64,000 nucleotides of DNA from Mesorhizobium sp. WSM3626 (GCF_000513935.1 NZ_AZUY01000003.1:324-64323); one strand, 5' to 3'. Counted from the stretch's first letter, positions 29,201 through 38,452 are shown. Program-made: numbers and translations. Notes: generated by a model from the sequence alone, not told the origin.

Positions 29201-30285
29201 GCACAGCCGCTCCCGACGCGATGGCTTTGGCCGCGCCGGCGCCGGTCGCCCCGATGACCGCTGCTCCTACCATGACGGATCCGGCACCCGCCGCCATCGC
29301 CGGCGGTACGCAGGCGGATGCCGATGCCCAACCGGCCCCTGCCGCGCCAGTCGCGACCGAGGCAACGGCCAACGACACGACTGGCACCGTTGCGCCCGTG
29401 GACAAGGCGGCGGCGACAGCCGCGACCAAGTTCGACATCCCGGCAGATGCCGGCCCGGCCGCCTTGCGTGACGCCGCCGGCGGTGGCGACGCCAAGGCAT
29501 TGTTCGAGGTCGGCTCGCGCTACGCCGAGTCGCGCGGCGTCAAGGAAGACATGGCGGTGGCCGCCAGATGGTATGAGAAGTCGGCGGAACTCGGCTTCGC
29601 GCCGGCCGAATACCGCATTGGCAATTTCTACGAGAAGGGCATCGGCGTCGCGCGCGACATCAAGAAGTCGAAGACCTGGTACCAGCTCGCCGCCGCGCAG
29701 GGCAACGCCAGCGCCATGCACAATCTGGCGGTGCTGTTCGCCATGGCCGCCGATGGCGCGACCGACAATCAATCGGCAGCGCACTGGTTCCAGGAGGCCG
29801 CCGACCTCGGCGTCAAGGACAGCCAGTTCAATCTCGGCATCCTCGCCGCCAAGGGCGTCGGCATGAAGCAGAACCTGGAGGAATCCTACAAATGGTTCGC
29901 GCTGGTCGCCAAGACCGGTGACAAGGATGCCGCGGCCAAGCGCGACGAGATCGCCAATGCGCTGCGGCCCGAGCAGCTCGAGCGGGCGCGCGCAGCGACC
30001 GAATTGTGGAAGGCCAAGCCGCTCAACGCGGCGGCCAATTCGGTGGACATTCCTGAATCCTGGCAGGAAGGCACGCCGCAGACGACCGCCGGCATCGACA
30101 TGAAGAAGGCGGTCAAGAACATCCAGCTCATCCTCAACAAGAACGGCTATGACGCCGGCGGTGCCGACGGCGTGATGGGCGGGAAGACCAAGAACGCGAT
30201 CATCGCTTTCCAGACCGCCAACAAGCTGCCGGCGACCGGCGCGGTCGACGAGAAACTGGTCAAGGCATTGCTGGCGCGCAAATAA
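26206..30285 (+). CDS. podJ: PodJ-type polar organelle development protein
   Basis: A 1359-residue bitopic protein with the PodJ layout. A cytosolic N-terminal region of coiled coils and repeated ERLEDI-like helices extends to about residue 780. One membrane span lies near residues 880-900 (PILMAAAAIMLALAGLQL). A proline/alanine-rich periplasmic linker follows, then about four Sel1-like repeats (about 1080-1265; EYRIGNFYEKGIGVA, FNLGILAAKGVGM) and a C-terminal peptidoglycan-binding domain (about 1298-1359; YDAGGADGVMGGKTKNAI). In Caulobacter and Agrobacterium PodJ is a polar scaffold for cell division and pole development. The assignment rests on architecture; its partners here are not shown. 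Confidence 0.85.
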   Translation: MNSKRSYFDTLNAGRQRKPQTTLEQLNRSLETLEQRLGQTREDAMARPVPRQYGADPRYPAAEPRYPAAQPTAQQRWYEDPQPAPRAHNPAPSPGFDQNYQAIARDIDRVRGQEDSVAMVGKIAGELRGMREELRHQVTSGLQREFDALRKDIDRAFQANAKPGATGKGSAELGVEFERLSGAIKSLSEKSDDRGVNLLRLELEQVKAALETLAREESVQKVDRRWDDFDRRWTAFEDRVDADQRKRSDDPALAALTDRLEQISNAVNNLPESLSLRSLEEKVRTLAGAVDHFASQQDNRGGGTLAMIDERLDEISRAIVASTVAAQANSIDHEAFERIEKRIDSLAQQIEEVAQDRPGNVVVDRLNTLSSRVDDLAGRANLPEQAMERLAKQIALIADKIDQAPAMPDADYIFHGLEQRFDVLSGMMERRQGDAIEQGNMLFRDLERRLDEVADRLDQRSMAQVDSAGIMDAIDARFTALAKRMETRAPDPAGEAAIRGLESRLEDISSRLDASAAQVAGIDPALIRSLEAQVAGLSAHLSKPSTPLPDFEDISPRLNEIEKALAGTRDSILGAAREAAENAVRSLAGTSTNTAAVSGLAQDLKTLETLTRRSDERNSRTFEAIHDTLLKIVDRLGSLETSDSSEAVSELLDAAPTEPSGWRGARRPKMAVNAPSMTMDEPQPLTGMADLDARAAAILRAEPGEPALHVETGLSARPGARSPAEAAAAAAMAALGSDATAGKDQPAGRRSMFGGLARAFKGKKPADVPPLAGSAPSADVPSVDLDEPLDPRVANRPLEPGSGAPDLNAIMKRVRDERGQPAKPGDSDAAKSDFIAAARRAAQAAAAEADALKRQSTMKGPVKALRIGDLLKARRKPILMAAAAIMLALAGLQLGKAFLSDPAQVANNDTAPIVASQPVKTASVDTASQPKTEVQPAATDIAPAPAVRQAEQSAPASKDDMTAQTVMAMPSDADAMPDTASAARPAPAPVAPAVASGPSTAAPDAMALAAPAPVAPMTAAPTMTDPAPAAIAGGTQADADAQPAPAAPVATEATANDTTGTVAPVDKAAATAATKFDIPADAGPAALRDAAGGGDAKALFEVGSRYAESRGVKEDMAVAARWYEKSAELGFAPAEYRIGNFYEKGIGVARDIKKSKTWYQLAAAQGNASAMHNLAVLFAMAADGATDNQSAAHWFQEAADLGVKDSQFNLGILAAKGVGMKQNLEESYKWFALVAKTGDKDAAAKRDEIANALRPEQLERARAATELWKAKPLNAAANSVDIPESWQEGTPQTTAGIDMKKAVKNIQLILNKNGYDAGGADGVMGGKTKNAIIAFQTANKLPATGAVDEKLVKALLARK

Positions 30286-30478
30286 CGGCAGAAGCGTCGT
30301 TTCCACGACGCCCTTGCCATATATTTGCCTGTTAACTGATTGAGTTGTCTTTTTGTTTCGGCGCGGTGGCGGGATTTGACCCCGCTGCCGCGTCGTCGCA
30401 AGAGAAAATTGGCTTTTCGATGCGATACTGTCCGCAACGGCTTTATTCGCCGACAGGCAAACTGATCGAGACTGACGG

Positions 30479-31402
30479 GTGGGCATCTATCTCCCGATCG
30501 CGGAAATTTCCGTCAACGTCTTCGTGCTGCTGGCCATGGGAGCCGCGGTGGGCTTTCTGTCGGGCATGTTCGGGGTGGGTGGCGGCTTCCTCATCACACC
30601 GCTCTTGATCTTCTACAACATCCCCCCGGCGATCGCGGTCGCCACCGGCGCCAACCAAGTCATCGCTTCTTCCGTCTCCGGCGTCCTTTCGCACATGAAG
30701 CGAGGCACACTCGACTTCAAGCTCGGCGGCGTGCTCCTGGCCGGCGGCATCGTCGGGTCCACCGCCGGCATTTACGTGTTCGGCTTCCTGCGCAGGCTCG
30801 GCCAGCTCGACCTGTTCATCTCGCTGCTCTACGTCGTGCTGCTCGGCACCGTCGGCGGGCTGATGCTGGTCGAAAGCATCAACGCGCTGCGCGCCACGCG
30901 CAGCGGGGCGGCACCGGTGCTGAAGAAATCCGGCCAGCACAACTGGATCCACCGCCTGCCGCTGAAGATGCGCTTCCGCGCGTCGAAACTGTTCGTCAGC
31001 GTCATTCCGGTGCTCGGGCTTGGCGCCGGTATCGGCTTCCTGTCGTCGATCATGGGCGTCGGCGGCGGCTTCATCATGGTGCCGGCGCTGATCTATCTGT
31101 TGAAAGTGCCGACCAACGTCGTCATCGGCACCTCGCTGTTCCAGATCATCTTCACCTCCGCCTACACGACGCTGGTTCACGCCACCACCAACCAGACCGT
31201 CGATGTGATGCTGGCCTTCCTCTTGATGGCCGGCGGCGTGGCCGGGGCACAATATGGCGCCAAGGCCGGCCAGCGGCTGCGCGGCGAGCAATTGAGAGCC
31301 CTGTTGGCGCTGCTGGTGCTGGCGGTGGCGATCCGACTCGCTACCGATCTGTTCGTCACGCCACCCAACCTTTATTCGCTGTCCGGCGCGGGCCTCAACT
31401 GA
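30479..31402 (+). CDS. TauE/SafE-family sulfite exporter
   Basis: A 307-residue inner-membrane transporter of the TauE/SafE family with about eight hydrophobic segments and the duplicated motif GMFGVGGGFLITP and MGVGGGFIMVPAL that marks the two half-domains. Members export sulfite or sulfonates. The start is GTG at 30479; there is no stronger ATG nearby. The TGA overlaps the ATG of the next gene, so the two are translationally coupled. Proximity to soeABC makes sulfite the likely substrate, though other TauE-family transporters carry other anions. Confidence 0.85.
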   Translation: MGIYLPIAEISVNVFVLLAMGAAVGFLSGMFGVGGGFLITPLLIFYNIPPAIAVATGANQVIASSVSGVLSHMKRGTLDFKLGGVLLAGGIVGSTAGIYVFGFLRRLGQLDLFISLLYVVLLGTVGGLMLVESINALRATRSGAAPVLKKSGQHNWIHRLPLKMRFRASKLFVSVIPVLGLGAGIGFLSSIMGVGGGFIMVPALIYLLKVPTNVVIGTSLFQIIFTSAYTTLVHATTNQTVDVMLAFLLMAGGVAGAQYGAKAGQRLRGEQLRALLALLVLAVAIRLATDLFVTPPNLYSLSGAGLN

Positions 31403-32190
31403 TGAATGGCCCGATAGCGCTCGCAACCGTCGCTCTCCTGTCCCTGACCGCCGCCGCGCCGGCGAAGGCGCAAACGCCGCTGACGGAAGGCATCCAGATC
31501 GGCCTCTCCACCGACGCGGTGTCGATCACAGCCGGTTTTTCCGGCGCCGACCTGACCATTTTCGGTTCGCTGGAAAATCCCGACCCACTGGTGGCGCGCC
31601 AGGGTCGTTACGACGTCATCGTCGTGCTCGAAGGGCCACCAAAACCGGTGGTGGTGCGCCGCAAGGACCGGGTGCTGGGCGTCTGGGTCAATCTGGATTC
31701 CGAGACCTTCGAGAACGTGCCGGTGTCTTATTCTGTGGCGACGACGCGGCCGTTGCAGGACATCACCGAACCCAATAGCTACAAGCAACTGTCGCTCGGC
31801 GCCTCCAACCTTTACATGCAGCCCGCCGATGCCGGTGACAGTCCGGCGACGATCGAGGAGTTCACGGCGGCGCTGCGCGAGCGCAAGGCCGCCGCCGGCC
31901 TCTACAGCGAGAATGTCGGCGGCGTGCAATTCCTGTCGCAGAACCTGTTTCGCGCCACCGTCAGGCTGGCGCCTAATGTGTCGGTCGGCACGCACAAGGC
32001 GCGCGCGTTCCTATTCAAGAGCGGCCTCTTCGTGAAGGAGAGTTCGGCGCAACTCGAAATCCGCAAATCGGGCTTCGAACAATCGATCTTCCGCGTCGCC
32101 CACGACTATTCGTTCCTCTACGGCGTGTTCGCCATATCGCTGGCCATGGTGACGGGCTGGCTCGGCCGGCTGGTGTTCCGCAAAGATTGA
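31402..32190 (+). CDS. TIGR02186 family protein (membrane-anchored, periplasmic)
   Basis: A 262-residue protein of the TIGR02186 family of alphaproteobacterial proteins of unknown function. A signal peptide covers about residues 1-23 (cleavage near AKA-QTP) and a C-terminal membrane segment (FAISLAMVTGWLGRLVF) anchors it, leaving a periplasmic domain of about 200 residues. The ATG overlaps the exporter stop by one base (TGATG). Its constant pairing with TauE-type exporters is known to me only by recollection. A role assisting sulfite export is inference. Confidence 0.8.
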   Translation: MNGPIALATVALLSLTAAAPAKAQTPLTEGIQIGLSTDAVSITAGFSGADLTIFGSLENPDPLVARQGRYDVIVVLEGPPKPVVVRRKDRVLGVWVNLDSETFENVPVSYSVATTRPLQDITEPNSYKQLSLGASNLYMQPADAGDSPATIEEFTAALRERKAAAGLYSENVGGVQFLSQNLFRATVRLAPNVSVGTHKARAFLFKSGLFVKESSAQLEIRKSGFEQSIFRVAHDYSFLYGVFAISLAMVTGWLGRLVFRKD

Positions 32191-32353
32191 TGCTGCGGGA
32201 AAAGAGGGGTTCCCCTTTTCCCCGCCATGCGATAAACCGCCGCCTCCCAGCCCAGGGGCAAACACGCACATACAATTCGCAAGAGCGGTCCGGGATGACA
32301 GCGCGATACGCCGCCGCTGTTTTGCCGCCGTGAAACAATGACAGGAGGCTGCA

Positions 32354-33610
32354 ATGCATCAGGCATTCGGCGGCATCGACTTCGGCACGTCCAATTCCAC
32401 GGTGGGCGTGATCCGGAACGGCAAGGCGCGGCTAGTCGCGCTGGAGGGCGAACAACCCACTTTGCCAAGCGCCGTGTTCTTCAACTTCGAGGACGGCCAT
32501 ACCTATTTCGGCCGTCGCGCGATCGGCGATTATACCGACAGCATCGAAGGCCGCCTGATGCGCTCTTTGAAGAGCGTGCTCGGCAGTTCGCTCGCCCACG
32601 AGAAGACGCGTATCAAGGCGCGCCAGATCGGCTTCATCGACATTATCGGCCTGTTCATCGGTCATCTGAGGACGCGGCTGGAGGCGGACGCCGGCGGCGT
32701 GGTGGAGAGCGTGGTGCTCGGCCGCCCGGTGCAGTTCGTCGATGACGATGCGCAAGCCGACGCGGAGGCGCAAGGCGAACTCGAGAAGGCTGCCCGCGCC
32801 CAGGGCTTCAAGCATATCGCTTTCCAGTTCGAGCCGATCGCCGCGGCGCTCGACTACGAGCAGAAGGTGACGCGCGAGGAATTGGCGCTGATCATCGACA
32901 TGGGCGGCGGCACCTCGGATTTCTCGATCGTGCGGGTCTCGCCGGAGCGCTCGCGATCGACCGACCGCAAGGACGATATCCTGGCCAGCCGCGGCATCCA
33001 TATCGGCGGTACCGATTTCGACCGGTTGCTGAGCATCGCCCATGTCATGCCGCAGCTCGGCTACCTCTCCGCGACCAAGGACGGCAAACGCAATCTGCCG
33101 GCCAGCTACTTCATCGATCTCGCCACATGGCAGCGGATCAACCTGGTCTACACCGCCAAGGCGATGACGCATCTGCGCCAGATCCGCTACGAGGCCGTGC
33201 GCGCCGACCTGGTCGACCGTTTCATCCACATCGTCGAGCACCGCTACGGGCACGCTCTGGCGGCACTGGTCGAGAAAGCCAAGATAGAACTGACCGACAG
33301 GTCATCGGCGGACGTGGCGGTGAAGCTGCCGGACGTGGCATTCTCCGCCGGGATCACGCGCGAGGGGCTGGAGGCCACGATCGCGCGGGATATCGAGCGG
33401 GTCACCGAAACGGTGGCGCAGACCATCCGCGACGCGCAGGTGAAGCCGTCCGACATCACCGCGGTGTTCCTGACCGGCGGATCGACGGCGATCCCGCTGG
33501 CAAGGCGGGAAATCCTGTCGCTGGTGCCGCAGGCTTCCGTCATCGACGGCGATATGTTCGGATCGGTCGGGCTTGGCCTGGCGCTCGACGCGCAGCGGAA
33601 GTTCGGCTGA
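32354..33610 (+). CDS. Short Hsp70-like ATPase (YegD-type)
   Basis: A 418-residue Hsp70-family protein comprising the actin-like nucleotide-binding domain only: phosphate-1 loop GGIDFGTSNSTVGV (residues 6-19), phosphate-2 loop LIIDMGGGTSDFSIV (about 178) and adenosine motif VFLTGGSTAIPL (about 373). The substrate-binding domain and EEVD tail are absent, as in YegD. It lies 163 bp after TIGR02186 and two bases before the stop of a convergent LysR gene. YegD-like proteins have no established client. A link to sulfite metabolism is positional only. Confidence 0.88.
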   Translation: MHQAFGGIDFGTSNSTVGVIRNGKARLVALEGEQPTLPSAVFFNFEDGHTYFGRRAIGDYTDSIEGRLMRSLKSVLGSSLAHEKTRIKARQIGFIDIIGLFIGHLRTRLEADAGGVVESVVLGRPVQFVDDDAQADAEAQGELEKAARAQGFKHIAFQFEPIAAALDYEQKVTREELALIIDMGGGTSDFSIVRVSPERSRSTDRKDDILASRGIHIGGTDFDRLLSIAHVMPQLGYLSATKDGKRNLPASYFIDLATWQRINLVYTAKAMTHLRQIRYEAVRADLVDRFIHIVEHRYGHALAALVEKAKIELTDRSSADVAVKLPDVAFSAGITREGLEATIARDIERVTETVAQTIRDAQVKPSDITAVFLTGGSTAIPLARREILSLVPQASVIDGDMFGSVGLGLALDAQRKFG

Positions 33611-33612
33611 TC

Positions 33613-34509
33613 CTACCCTGACCCGTTCATATCCGCAGCCAGATGCGCCTTCAGCGCCATCTGGGCCAGGCTTGCCTGACGGTCACGATGGGTGATCATG
33701 GCGAAGTCGCGCTTCGGCAATTCGATCGGCACGGCTCTCAGGCTCCCCTCGGCGACCGCACGCCCGACGACGAGCTCCGAAATGATGGTCGCGCCGGCGC
33801 CCGCCTCGACGGCCTGACGAACCGCCTCGTTGCTGGGCAGCACCAGGAATATCCTGAGGTCGGCAAGCGAAATCCCCTCGCGGCGCGCCAGATCCTCCAG
33901 CACCTCGCGCGTGCCGGAGCCGCCCTCGCGGATGATCCAGCGCAGGCCGGTGATGTCGGGGCGGCCCGGCGCGGTTTCGACGATCTTGGGATGGGAGCTG
34001 GCAACGACCAGCATCAGCCGGTCGGTATCGACCTTGGCGCGGCGCAATATGTCGGATTCGGTGCGCCCTTCGACCAGGCCGAGATCGGCGGTTCCATCGA
34101 GCACGCTGGCCTCGACCTGCCTTGTGTTGCCGATGGTGACGCTAAGCCTGACGGCCGGGTGCGCCTCGTGGAAGGAGGCCAGCCGGCGCGGCAGCCAATA
34201 GCTGGCGATGGTCAGGCTGGCGGCGATGGAGAGGCTGCCGGCGACCGTCTGCGAAACATGTTCCAGCACATTGCGGGCGGCGGCGGCCCGCTCCAGCACG
34301 GCCTTGGCCTCGGGCAGGAACCGGTGGCCGGTCTGGGCCAGCTCGATGTTGCGGCCGACGCGGTTGAACAGATGGACGCCATGCTGCTCTTCCAGCGCGC
34401 GAATAGCCGCCGACGCGGCCGATTGGGAAATGCCCAGGAGCTTGGCTGCCTTGGTCATGTGGCCGCGCTCGGCGACGGCGACGAAAATGCGCAACTGATC
34501 CAGGGTCAT
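33613..34509 (-). CDS. LysR-family regulator, divergent from soeABC
   Basis: A 298-residue LysR-type transcription factor with an N-terminal winged helix-turn-helix (residues 4-62, containing GHMTKAAKLLGISQSAASAA) and an effector-binding domain of two lobes. I start at the ATG at 34509; the longer frame begins with a TTG. It is divergent from soeA across a 275-bp gap, so it probably regulates the sulfite dehydrogenase genes, possibly in response to a sulfur compound. The ligand cannot be inferred. Confidence 0.88.
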   Translation of the reverse strand: MTLDQLRIFVAVAERGHMTKAAKLLGISQSAASAAIRALEEQHGVHLFNRVGRNIELAQTGHRFLPEAKAVLERAAAARNVLEHVSQTVAGSLSIAASLTIASYWLPRRLASFHEAHPAVRLSVTIGNTRQVEASVLDGTADLGLVEGRTESDILRRAKVDTDRLMLVVASSHPKIVETAPGRPDITGLRWIIREGGSGTREVLEDLARREGISLADLRIFLVLPSNEAVRQAVEAGAGATIISELVVGRAVAEGSLRAVPIELPKRDFAMITHRDRQASLAQMALKAHLAADMNGSG

Positions 34510-34576
34510 GCGCGCATTAAGAACCAATATCGATCGAATTTACAAGAACAACTGATTAGACGGATCGATAGCTTTA

Positions 34577-34602
34577 TTCTACTTTTTCGGAAGAAGTTAG
34601 AA
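34577..34602. promoter_or_regulatory. Imperfect dyad in the lysR-soeA gap
   Basis: TTCTACTT and AAGTTAGAA form an imperfect inverted repeat with a one-base bulge, within the AT-rich stretch between lysR and soeA. LysR-type sites contain T-N11-A cores, so this could be one. The match is weak. Confidence 0.25.
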
Positions 34603-34784
34603 AAAATTCGCCAGTGGATCGCGAAGGATAAAATGATCGGGCGGTTCAGATCCCTGGTTGCGCATTGGACCCGCGGCATCCGACGGCGGTTGGCCGGTGA
34701 TCGATACCACCCGGAAGAGCATTACATGCGCGGCCCCGGGCCGAAGACGCGAGCCAAATCCGCCGGCCGCGCGAGCAGCACGGG

Positions 34785-37721
34785 ATGATGATGCAAGGAC
34801 CGCCGCGCGGCGCCAATTCAGCCCCTTCGCAACGCCAGCTTGCCGACACGCGAGCTCCCGACGAAGGCGACAGCGTCGACACCTCGCCTGACGTTTCCGA
34901 CAGCATCGCCAAGACGACCTGCTATATGTGCGCTTGCCGCTGCGGCATCGACGTGCATATCAAGGACGGCAAGGTCCGCTACATCAACGGCAACAAGGAT
35001 CATCCGGTCAATCGCGGCGTGATCTGCGGCAAGGGCAGCTCCGGCATCATGCAGCACTACAGCCCGGCCAGGCTGAAGAAGCCATTGCTGCGCACCGGCC
35101 CACGAGGCTCGGGCGAGTTCCGCGAGATCGAATGGGAGGAAGCCTTCTCGATCGCCATTGAAAGGCTGTCGGATATCCGCCGCACCGATCCTAAAAAAAA
35201 ACTCGCCTTCTTCACCGGGCGTGACCAGTCGCAATCCTTGACAGGCTGGTGGGCGAGCCAGTTCGGCACGCCTAACTTCGCAGCCCATGGCGGCTTCTGT
35301 TCGGTGAACATGGCGGCCGGGGGCCTTTACACGATCGGCGGCTCGTTCTGGGAGTTCGGCGAGCCCGATTGGGACAACACGAAATACTTCATGCTGTTCG
35401 GCGTCGCCGAGGACCATGACTCCAACCCGATCAAGATCGGGCTGGGCAAGCTCAAGGCGCGCGGCGCCAAGGTGGTCTCGATCAATCCGTGCCGGACCGG
35501 CTACAATGCGATCGCCGACGACTGGATCGGCATCCGGCCCGGAACCGACGGCCTGTTCGTGTTCGCGCTGATCCACGAATTGTTGAAGGCGGGCCGCGTC
35601 GATCTCGATTATCTGCTCCGCTACACCAACGCGCATGTCCTGGTCATTCAGGAACCGGGCGCGGCCGATGACGGGTTGTTCGTGCGCGACAGCGACGGCA
35701 ATCCGCTGGCATGGGACAGGGTGGCGAAGCGTCCGGTGAACGCCACCGATGCCGATGCCAAACCGGCACTGACCGGCAGCTGCGATGTCGATGGCCGCCG
35801 CTGCGTGCCGGTGTTCCAGCTCATTGCGGACCGCTATCTCGACGAGAGCTATGCACCCGATGCGGTCGCGGAGCGTTGCGGCATCTCCGCCGGAACGATC
35901 CGCCGGATCGCCGCCGAATTGGCCCACGTCGCCTTCGAACAGGCAATCGAACTGCCGGTTGCATGGACCGACTGGGCGGGTCGCCGGCATGAGACGATCA
36001 AGGGACGCCCCGTTTCGATGCACGCGATGCGCGGCATCTCGGCCCATTCCAACGGCTTTCATACCTGCCGCGCCATCCACCTGCTGCAGGTTCTGCTGGG
36101 TACGGTGGACGTGCCGGGCGGCTTCCGCTTCAAGCCGCCCTACCCCAGATCCGCCCCGCCGGGTCCGAAGCCGTGCGGCAAGGACGTGAGGCCGATGACG
36201 CCGCTCGACGGCATGCCGCTCGGTTTCGTTTGCGGGCCCGATGATCTGCTGGTCGACGAAGCGGGCACGCCGCTGCGCATCGACAAAGCCTATTCCTGGG
36301 ATTCGCCGCTTGCGGCGCATGGCCTGATGCACACCGTCATCCGCAACGCCTGGGCCGGCGATCCCTACAAGATCGACACGCTGATGATGTACATGTCGAA
36401 CATGGCCTGGAATTCCTCGATGAACACGGTCGAGACCATGGCCATGCTCACCGATCATGATGAAGCGGGCAACTACAGGATCCCCTTCATCATCTATTCC
36501 GACGCCTACTACTCCGAGACCGTGCCGTTCGCCGACCTCGTCCTGCCCGACACCACCTATCTCGAGCGTCATGACTGCATCAGCCTGCTCGACCGGCCGA
36601 TCAGCCATGCCGACGGACCGGGCGACGCCATCCGCCATCCGGTCGTCGAGCCCGACCGCGACGTCAGACCGTTCCAGTCGGTGCTGATCGAACTCGGCGC
36701 GCGGCTTGGCTTACCCGGCTTCGTCGATGACGACGGCTCGGCGAAGTACCGCGACTACGCCGACTACATCGTCAATCATGAACGTACGCCCGGCATCGGC
36801 CCGCTCGCCGGCTGGCGCGGCAAGGATGAAACCTCGATCGGCAAGGGCGACGTCAACCCCAACCAGTTGCAACGCTACATCGACAATGGCGGTTTCTGGC
36901 ACCACGACTTCGCCGACGACCAGCGCTACTACAAGATGGCCAACCGCTCCTATCTCGATTTCGCGGTGCAACTGGGCTTCATCCCCAAGGCCGAGCCGAT
37001 CGTCTTCCAGCTCTATTCCGAACCGATGCAACGTTTTCGGCTGGCCGCGCGCGGCCATGGTCGGGTGGTGCCGCCGCAGACGCAGCGCGAGCGCGTCGAG
37101 ACCTACATGGACCCGCTGCCGTTCTGGTACATGCCATTCGAGGAAGCGGCCGTCGACCTTGGAAAATATCCGCTGCACGCGCTGACGCAGCGGCCGATGC
37201 ACATGTACCATTCCTGGGGTTCGCAAAACGCGTGGTTGCGGCAGATCACCAGCCAGAACCGGCTGTTCGTACATCACCGGACCGCAGCCGCCCTCGGCCT
37301 CGCCGATGACGACTGGGTGTGGATCGAGAGCATCAACGGCAAGGTGAAGGGGCAGATCAAGCTGGTCGACGGGGTGAACGAAAGCACGGTCTGGACCTGG
37401 AACGCGATCGGCAAAAGGCGCGGCACCTGGGGGCTGAAGGACGATGCCGCCGAGAGCAATCGCGGCTTCCTGCTCAACCACATCATCGGTGACCAGACTT
37501 CTGCTGACGCCAGCGGCAAACGCTATTCAAATTCCGATCCGGTCACGGGACAGGCTGCGTGGTTCGATCTGCGCGTCCGCATCGTCAAATGCGCGGCTGA
37601 AGAGGCCGGCTTCACCGAACCGCAATTCGAGCGTTTTCACCAGCCACCGCACCTCGAGCCCTCCCCGGACAAGCTCACTTTCGGCGCCGGGTTCCGGCAG
37701 GCAAGAGAGGCGGCCGAATGA
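34785..37721 (+). CDS. soeA: Sulfite dehydrogenase SoeA, molybdopterin subunit
   Basis: A 978-residue molybdopterin oxidoreductase with the cytosolic-facing SoeA pattern: an N-terminal 4Fe-4S motif C-x2-C-x3-C-x(n)-C (starting CYMCACRCG, closing VICGKG) and the molybdopterin domains, with the C-terminal dinucleotide-binding part at LHALTQRPMHMYHSWGS. There is no twin-arginine signal, which fits the cytoplasmic SoeABC enzyme. It oxidises sulfite to sulfate and passes electrons through SoeB and SoeC to quinone. The ATG at 34785 is the first of three in a row; no clear ribosome-binding site is visible. Other cytoplasmic CISM enzymes are possible, but exporter context supports Soe. Confidence 0.85.
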   Translation: MMMQGPPRGANSAPSQRQLADTRAPDEGDSVDTSPDVSDSIAKTTCYMCACRCGIDVHIKDGKVRYINGNKDHPVNRGVICGKGSSGIMQHYSPARLKKPLLRTGPRGSGEFREIEWEEAFSIAIERLSDIRRTDPKKKLAFFTGRDQSQSLTGWWASQFGTPNFAAHGGFCSVNMAAGGLYTIGGSFWEFGEPDWDNTKYFMLFGVAEDHDSNPIKIGLGKLKARGAKVVSINPCRTGYNAIADDWIGIRPGTDGLFVFALIHELLKAGRVDLDYLLRYTNAHVLVIQEPGAADDGLFVRDSDGNPLAWDRVAKRPVNATDADAKPALTGSCDVDGRRCVPVFQLIADRYLDESYAPDAVAERCGISAGTIRRIAAELAHVAFEQAIELPVAWTDWAGRRHETIKGRPVSMHAMRGISAHSNGFHTCRAIHLLQVLLGTVDVPGGFRFKPPYPRSAPPGPKPCGKDVRPMTPLDGMPLGFVCGPDDLLVDEAGTPLRIDKAYSWDSPLAAHGLMHTVIRNAWAGDPYKIDTLMMYMSNMAWNSSMNTVETMAMLTDHDEAGNYRIPFIIYSDAYYSETVPFADLVLPDTTYLERHDCISLLDRPISHADGPGDAIRHPVVEPDRDVRPFQSVLIELGARLGLPGFVDDDGSAKYRDYADYIVNHERTPGIGPLAGWRGKDETSIGKGDVNPNQLQRYIDNGGFWHHDFADDQRYYKMANRSYLDFAVQLGFIPKAEPIVFQLYSEPMQRFRLAARGHGRVVPPQTQRERVETYMDPLPFWYMPFEEAAVDLGKYPLHALTQRPMHMYHSWGSQNAWLRQITSQNRLFVHHRTAAALGLADDDWVWIESINGKVKGQIKLVDGVNESTVWTWNAIGKRRGTWGLKDDAAESNRGFLLNHIIGDQTSADASGKRYSNSDPVTGQAAWFDLRVRIVKCAAEEAGFTEPQFERFHQPPHLEPSPDKLTFGAGFRQAREAAE

Positions 37722-38452
37722 CCTGTCTTCCAAATCGAGGCGGCAAGAAGCTTGGCCTCGTCATCGACCTCGACACCTGTGTTGGGTGCCAGGCCTGCGT
37801 CACCGCCTGCAAGGAGTGGAATGCCGGCGGCCACATGGCGCCGCTGACCGACATCGACCCCTATGGCGGCCATGCCGACGGGGTCTGGTTCAACCGCGTG
37901 CACAGTTACGAGCACATCACCGAGATGGGGGGGCGCACGGTGAACTTCCCGCGCTCCTGCCTGCATTGCGAGACGCCGGCCTGCGTCACCGTCTGCCCGA
38001 CGGGCGCCTCCTACAAGCGGGCCTCCGATGGCATCGTACTGATCGACGAGGACAAGTGCATCGGCTGCAAATTGTGCAGCTGGGCTTGCCCCTACGGCGC
38101 GCGCGAATTCGACACGGATGTCGGCGTGATGAAGAAATGCACGCTCTGCGTCGACCGCATCTACAACGACAATCTGGCCGAAGGGGACCGCGTGCCGGCC
38201 TGCGTCGCCGCCTGCCCGACCAGCGCCCGGCATTTCGGCGACCTCGGCGATCCCCAATCCCCGGTTTCGCAACTGGTGGCGGAGCGCGGCGGTGTCGACC
38301 TGATGCCGGAACTCGGCTACCGCCCGACCAACAAATACCTGCCGCCGCGCGCTCACACACAGCGCGCCGCATCGGTAGCCGCTCCCGCGCTGGAGCCGGT
38401 ACGGGCCGAGGGCGATTTCCTTGGCTGGGTCGACCGCATGCTTTCGAGCTGA
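37718..38452 (+). CDS. soeB: Sulfite dehydrogenase SoeB, iron-sulfur subunit
   Basis: A 244-residue ferredoxin-type protein with four 4Fe-4S clusters: CVGCQACVTACKEWN, CLHCETPACVTVCPTG, CIGCKLCSWACPYG and CTLC with the downstream PACVAACPTSA. It relays electrons between SoeA and the membrane anchor. Its ATG overlaps the soeA TGA as ATGA, implying coupled translation, and soeC follows after 6 bp. There is no signal peptide, consistent with a cytoplasmic-face complex. Confidence 0.87.
   Translation: MTCLPNRGGKKLGLVIDLDTCVGCQACVTACKEWNAGGHMAPLTDIDPYGGHADGVWFNRVHSYEHITEMGGRTVNFPRSCLHCETPACVTVCPTGASYKRASDGIVLIDEDKCIGCKLCSWACPYGAREFDTDVGVMKKCTLCVDRIYNDNLAEGDRVPACVAACPTSARHFGDLGDPQSPVSQLVAERGGVDLMPELGYRPTNKYLPPRAHTQRAASVAAPALEPVRAEGDFLGWVDRMLSS

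Noticed and set aside
28369-30486. 705-codon minus-strand frame antisense to podJ
   Set aside because: Shadow of the alanine-rich and Sel1-coding strand.
34818-36638. 606-codon minus-strand frame antisense to soeA
   Set aside because: High-GC antisense shadow; soeA has clear molybdopterin-family motifs on the plus strand.
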